Positions 34,401-36,811 of a DNA stretch of 36,811 nucleotides are shown here, piece by piece (position 1 is the stretch's first letter; every line of letters starts with the position of its first letter). The notes below the pieces were generated by a model. It did not search any database. It saw only the letters and a program-made list of their open reading frames with translations, and was not told the DNA's origin. The translations under genes were made by a program, and so were the position numbers. The DNA is from JAZKBN01 sp040388605 (GTDB taxonomy: Bacteria; Bacteroidota; Bacteroidia; Cytophagales; Flexibacteraceae): NCBI GenBank assembly GCA_040388605.1, contig JAZKBN010000071.1, positions 1 to 36,811 of the forward strand, read 5' to 3'.

Positions 34401-36652
34401 TGTCAGCTCCTGTAACATTAACCATATCTGAACCCAGGGTTACTGTTACCAATTCTTTGCCTTTAAACGCATTTGTAAACGATACAGTAAAGCTTACAGG
34501 CACAGGTTTCGACAATGTGACAAGCCTTACAGTAAACGGGATCTCAACGGCCATAATTGCTCGTACAGCCGTCACGCTCAGCTTTATTTCTGCTGCCGAA
34601 GGCGCAGGTAGCGCGGTACTCAGCACCGCGTGCCGGATTTCAGCTTCAGTGATTCCAATTAATGTGCTGAAACTGTTTGCAGATACTGCTACCGGCCTTC
34701 CCGGTATTTCTTACAGCTCAGTGGCTTGGGGCGATTATGACAGTGACGGAGATCTGGATGTGGTACTTTCGGGTAAAAAAGACACCGTGCTTATAACTGC
34801 TGTTTACAGGAACAGCTTCGGTACGTTTACAGATATTCATGCCGATCTTCCAGGGATACAGTCAGGTTCTGTAGCTTGGGGAGATTATGACAGGGACGGC
34901 GACCTTGATCTGCTCCTGACCGGCTTTGGTGATGCTGCGCTGCCTTACAGCAATATTTATAAAAACGACTCAGGGCAGTTCGTTAATGCCAATGCGGGAC
35001 TTAGCCCCTTGGGATTCAGTAACGGGGCATGGAACGATTATGATAACGACGGAGATCTTGACATACTGCTTGCCGGCTCGCCGAACGATACCGTTGCTGT
35101 TGCAACTGTTCTGCTGTACAACAATGTATCGGGGGTATTTACAATAGCAAACGCGGGTACAATCACTCCTGTTCTGTATGCCAAACCGGCCTTCGGAGAT
35201 TATGATAATGACGGGGACCCCGATTTAATAATTACAGGCACCGACAATGATGAACGGCCAACAACCAGGCTGTACCGCAATACCGCCGGGGTATTTAATG
35301 TGGTAAATACCGATATAGCCAATGCCTTCCTGGGTTCGGTGGCCTGGGCCGATTATGATAATGACGGCGATTTGGATATACTTATAACCGGCTACGACGA
35401 TAATTTCCAGGCACTTAGTAAAGTTTACAGCAACACTGCAGGTGTGTTTACAGATATAGCTGCAAATATTGAAGCTATAACCGGCGGGCAGGCCGCCTGG
35501 GGAGATTACGATAATAACGGCAGCCCCGACATACTGCTGGCCGGTTTTAACGGAACTGTGCCAGTAAGCAATATTTATTCTAACATAGGCGGTGTGTTTA
35601 ATAAGGTGAATACTGAATTGGCCGGAACCTATTTCGGTACAGCCAATTGGGCAGATTATGACAACGACGGCAGGCTTGACATATTTTTAACCGGCTGGAC
35701 ACTTGCAGCCGGCGGTGTTGAAACAAGCAGGCTCTACAAAAACAATGTTCTCAATGCCAACACCAAGCCTGTGGCTCCTGATTCCATTGCATCTGTTGTT
35801 GAGGCAAACAGTGCATTGCTGAAGTGGAATCGCGGCAGCGATGCGGAAACACCTTCAGGTGGCCTTTCTTACAGTATAAGAGTGGGAACAGGCAGCGGGG
35901 GTGAGGATATAATGCTTACAAAATCTTTTGGCAGCAGCTTCAGGGCAACACCGGCAATAGGCAGCATACAGTACGGTTTAGCAGGCTACAAACTGAACAA
36001 CCTTGCGCCTGGTACGTATTATTGGAGCATTCAAAGTGTTGATGCCGGTCTTACAGGCAGCAACCGGAGCCAGGAGAAAACGTTCATAATCAGCTCGCCG
36101 CTGCCTGTAAGCTTAATAAGCTTTACCGGCACTTCTAAGCAGGGCTTTGCTCTCCTTAACTGGAAAACGGTGAGAGAGCAGAACAACAAAGGTTTCGAAA
36201 TTGAACGAAGCACCGATGGCAAAACCTTTCAGACTGCCGGCTTTGTTAAAGGCGCAGGCAACAGCAATACTATGCGCATATATAAATACACCGATGCAAT
36301 GAACGCCGATCACGCTTATTACAGGTTAAAGCAGACAGATACCGACGGAAAGTTCATGTACAGCAATGTGATTTTTGTTTCCGGCGCTTCAAACGAAGTA
36401 ACAATTATGAATGCCGCCCCTAACCCGTTCAGCGATATGCTTAACCTAAGTATATATAGTCCCGGTGCTTATGACGATGCAAGCCTTCAGATCACCAACA
36501 GCAAGGGGCAGCTTATTGAATCAGGGAGCATTAACCTGCAAAAGGGCGTACAGCAACACTCTGTTAACCTGGCTGCGCATCCGCAGGGCGTTTACATTGT
36601 AACGCTCATAAATGCAGGAGGTATTTGCAGGCAGAAGGTTGTTAAATATTAA
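28439..36652 (+). CDS. Giant T9SS-secreted protein with SUEL-type lectin domains and three seven-bladed VCBS propellers
   Basis: 2737 residues with a signal peptide (LFFAVLVLLQLNAIAA). Three blocks follow, each made of an IPT/TIG domain (about 29-107, 932-1004, 1742-1816), a HYR-like domain carrying SUEL-type lectin unit(s), a second IPT-like domain, a VCBS/FG-GAP propeller (about 460-817, 1269-1627, 2080-2437) and an FN3 domain. Lectin units are at about 157-241, 253-337, 1060-1142 and 1872-1954 and show FANYG, a Cys, then FGDPCGGTAKKLTVEAVY. Each propeller has seven repeats of WGDYDNDGDLDLA(I/V)SG, a DxDxDGxxD calcium-binding loop, 21 in all. A beta-sandwich (SLISFTGTSKQGFALLNW) and a T9SS type A sorting domain (MNAAPNPFSDMLNL to the end) close the protein. 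It is probably a calcium-stabilised, glycan-binding surface protein; the ligand is inferred from the lectin family. Confidence 0.92.
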   Translation: MKNVIPQLKGPFLFFAVLVLLQLNAIAAVTVTSFSPLRTTANATITIKGTNFTGATSVRIAGVPSVFLVINNTTIKAIVPIDGVSGNILVTSPSGTGASATSVIVCDLVASVQNKSVTVGTGGSVTVNASVFNNGSATYCGALTATMQKYGTVSRQVSENSNLTMTAPTGAVFVAVTFANYGTTSGSAGSYAAGSCVTANARLIAESYLLGNNTAVIPATNAVFSEPCNGTAKTLTVEAVYIYKSGSTVSGQAAENTNLTLTAPSGAVFTAVTFANFGTTTGSAGSYATGSCHDDNSKAIVGNYLPGTATATIAANTTVFSDPCNGTVKTLTAEAVHSGVTQATYACADAGTIPLWITLAESQGAYVSAPVALTVSAPAQATISNAAPLNAVVGDTVKLTGTGLNYVSALTVNGAATAITGSTSTTLNFIAGAAGSGNLVLTTACQATTTVIAINIVNRFSQISTGIPGVSKSSAAWGDYDNDGDLDLALSGSTDGSISALVSGIYNYSSGSFSNINAPLTGLIYPVLAWGDYDSDGDLDLAISGAYTSEYISRIYRNNAGTFSNIGANLTGVALGGLAWGDYDNDGDLDLAISGANYAGVPFSKIYRNNAGTFTDISAGLQGLYTGTLAWADYDKDGDLDLALTGTPDNGALGNLTGVSRIYRNDAGAFNDIGAGITGVYNSSVTWGDYDNDGDPDLALIGYDGGPTNLSKIYKNNSGTFTDIGAGLAGSASGSTAWIDYDNDGDLDLAFSGHVSKVYNNSSGSFSDISAGLPALVYGTMSWGDYDGDSDLDLFLTGYENTTPASKLYRNNTITTNTAASAPTGLSTSVSGTKAVLKWNKAADAQTPANTLNYNIRVGTGSLRNNVAPSQADSLTGNRRIAAFGNIIYRSGGDTIKNLTAGSTYYWSVQAVDAGLKGGAWSAEQNFTVSAVSSFSPLKAAVNTTVTISGLGLTGTTAVAFNGVSATYYVVNSTTIKAIVPSGATTGIISVSNPVGTASSASAITVCSFTASTQSQTVVLDVSGNATVNASGFNNGSASACGAITASVQKYGTVSGQANENGSLTLTAPAGAVFTTVTFANYGVTTGSPGSYAPSGSCFTANTRLVAETYLLGNNTAVIPATNALFGDPCGGTAKKLTVEAVYTYGSAAAQLTYACADTGTIPLWLTLTDAQGAKISVPTTLTVSAPALATITNAGPVTVVTGDTVKLTGTGFSNVTALTVNGAATTILSRTAGTLYFIAGAAGSGNLVLTTACRSATTVIAITILNRFTDLNATLSGVYGYGAVAWGDYDKDGDLDLAVTGNTGVGAGICKIYSNNGGGFTDIGAGLPNVYRSALAWGDFDNDGDLDLVLAGNTGAGLICKIYRNNAGSFTDIAAGLTPVDQASVAWGDYDNDGDQDLAVCGHNGTAASSKIYNNNAGTFTDINASLKDRAVYLSSIAWGDYDNDGDLDLAVTGAVNGTTASSRIYRNTGGVFTDIVAGIMAVSGSSVAWGDVDNDGDLDLAISGFDNGQARRCFVYRNDGSDFTKLSSGLTGVDNSSLAWGDYDNDGDADLVVTGTTDGTSASAKIYTYNAGSFTAVSGTGISAVYNSFVAWGDYDNDGDLDLAVMGTANGTSGTCKIYRNNTLKVNTAPQAPAGLSTEVLGSRVVLKWNKAADVQTPANTLNYNIRVGTASLRNNVASAHADSLTGYRRIAAAGNIQYRSSGDTLNNLPGGTYYWSVQTVDAGLKGGAWGAEQSFTLSGITAFSPQGASVNTTVTITGLNLSGATAVKFNGTAAVFAVLNSSTIKAAVPAGATTGLISVTGTGRGTVSSASAITVCSFTASTQSQTVVLDVSGNATVNASGFNNGSTSACGAITASVQKYGTVSGQANENSSLTLTAPAGAVFTAVTFANYGVTTGSPGSYAQSGSCFTANTRLVAETYLLGNNTAVIPATNALFGDPCGGTAKKLTVEAVYTYGSASAQLTYACADTGTKPLWLTLTDAQGVKMSAPVTLTISEPRVTVTNSLPLNAFVNDTVKLTGTGFDNVTSLTVNGISTAIIARTAVTLSFISAAEGAGSAVLSTACRISASVIPINVLKLFADTATGLPGISYSSVAWGDYDSDGDLDVVLSGKKDTVLITAVYRNSFGTFTDIHADLPGIQSGSVAWGDYDRDGDLDLLLTGFGDAALPYSNIYKNDSGQFVNANAGLSPLGFSNGAWNDYDNDGDLDILLAGSPNDTVAVATVLLYNNVSGVFTIANAGTITPVLYAKPAFGDYDNDGDPDLIITGTDNDERPTTRLYRNTAGVFNVVNTDIANAFLGSVAWADYDNDGDLDILITGYDDNFQALSKVYSNTAGVFTDIAANIEAITGGQAAWGDYDNNGSPDILLAGFNGTVPVSNIYSNIGGVFNKVNTELAGTYFGTANWADYDNDGRLDIFLTGWTLAAGGVETSRLYKNNVLNANTKPVAPDSIASVVEANSALLKWNRGSDAETPSGGLSYSIRVGTGSGGEDIMLTKSFGSSFRATPAIGSIQYGLAGYKLNNLAPGTYYWSIQSVDAGLTGSNRSQEKTFIISSPLPVSLISFTGTSKQGFALLNWKTVREQNNKGFEIERSTDGKTFQTAGFVKGAGNSNTMRIYKYTDAMNADHAYYRLKQTDTDGKFMYSNVIFVSGASNEVTIMNAAPNPFSDMLNLSIYSPGAYDDASLQITNSKGQLIESGSINLQKGVQQHSVNLAAHPQGVYIVTLINAGGICRQKVVKY
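31424..31884 (+). repeat. Near-identical DNA segment, copy 1 (HYR-like/lectin part of block 2)
   Basis: This segment matches 33860-34320 at a fixed offset of 2436 bases without gaps; I count fewer than 20 mismatches in about 460 bases. It covers the end of the IPT domain, the HYR-like first half and the lectin unit. Flanking parts of the blocks are clearly more diverged. Confidence 0.85.
33860..34320 (+). repeat. Near-identical DNA segment, copy 2 (HYR-like/lectin part of block 3)
   Basis: Partner of 31424-31884. The high identity limited to this part of a longer repeat suggests recent gene conversion or slower divergence of the lectin unit. Confidence 0.85.
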
Positions 36653-36748
36653 CAAAAAGGCCATGGTACATAAAGCGGAAGGGTAGGACCTACAGTTAAT
36701 CTGATTTGAATCAGTGACAGGGAAACAGTTTGTGCCCGGTTTTAACAA

Positions 36749-36811
36749 AAGGCTGAAGCTTATGAGTGCCTGATATTTCGAAAATCAGTTACCCGGATAG
36801 CCTTCAGCCTT
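36749..36811. repeat. Inverted repeat at the window end, possibly the terminator of the giant gene
   Basis: AAGGCTGAAG (36749-36758) pairs with CTTCAGCCTT (36802-36811), the last ten bases of the window. The spacer is 43 bases and contains a segment like 11466-11497. Whether a T run follows cannot be seen, so terminator and repeat-element end are both open. Confidence 0.45.

Overview
The window looks like a draft chromosomal scaffold from a member of the Bacteroidota. The evidence is three giant secreted proteins with Type IX secretion system (T9SS) type A sorting domains, Ig-like WSNG/GCTS repeats, two TPR-membrane-HTH regulators of a kind common in that phylum, weak Shine-Dalgarno signals and near-consensus TAnnTTTG promoter elements. 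A Chitinophagia/Sphingobacteriia-like lineage is my guess only. A run of ten Ns marks an assembly join.

Left flank (1-1554): the 3' end of a SAM-dependent methyltransferase gene overlaps a four-helix membrane protein gene. An IS5-family element follows; its transposase frame carries an in-frame amber codon and a frame change at an A7 run.

Centre (1637-24233): a TPR-HTH regulator reads leftward, divergent from a 2462-aa LamG/Ig-like T9SS protein. That gene converges on a roughly 3425-aa protein with five six-bladed NHL propellers, and each of the two giants has its own intrinsic terminator. A second TPR-HTH regulator lies upstream of the NHL gene on the same strand. The two giants share their PKD-like, beta-rich and sorting C-terminal module, so the DNA forms a diverged long inverted repeat.

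Arsenic cluster (24576-27730): arsR (split by the N gap but restorable), a Cys-rich DUF6428-like protein, an ACR3 arsenite efflux permease, a calcineurin-like metallophosphoesterase and a small exported Cys-containing protein, ending in a strong terminator. No arsC-type arsenate reductase is visible.

Right part (28439-36652): a 2737-aa T9SS protein built from three long blocks, each made of IPT/TIG, a HYR-like domain carrying SUEL-type (rhamnose-binding-like) lectin domain(s), a second IPT-like domain, a seven-bladed VCBS/FG-GAP propeller and FN3.

The most notable signal is a shared architectural theme. In the NHL protein each propeller sits inside an Ig-like domain between its two conserved cysteines. 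In the last protein each lectin unit sits inside a HYR-like domain in the same way. The three giants are probably cell-surface or released adhesins or carbohydrate-binding proteins exported by T9SS; that role is inferred. No tRNA, rRNA, CRISPR array or T9SS machinery gene was seen.
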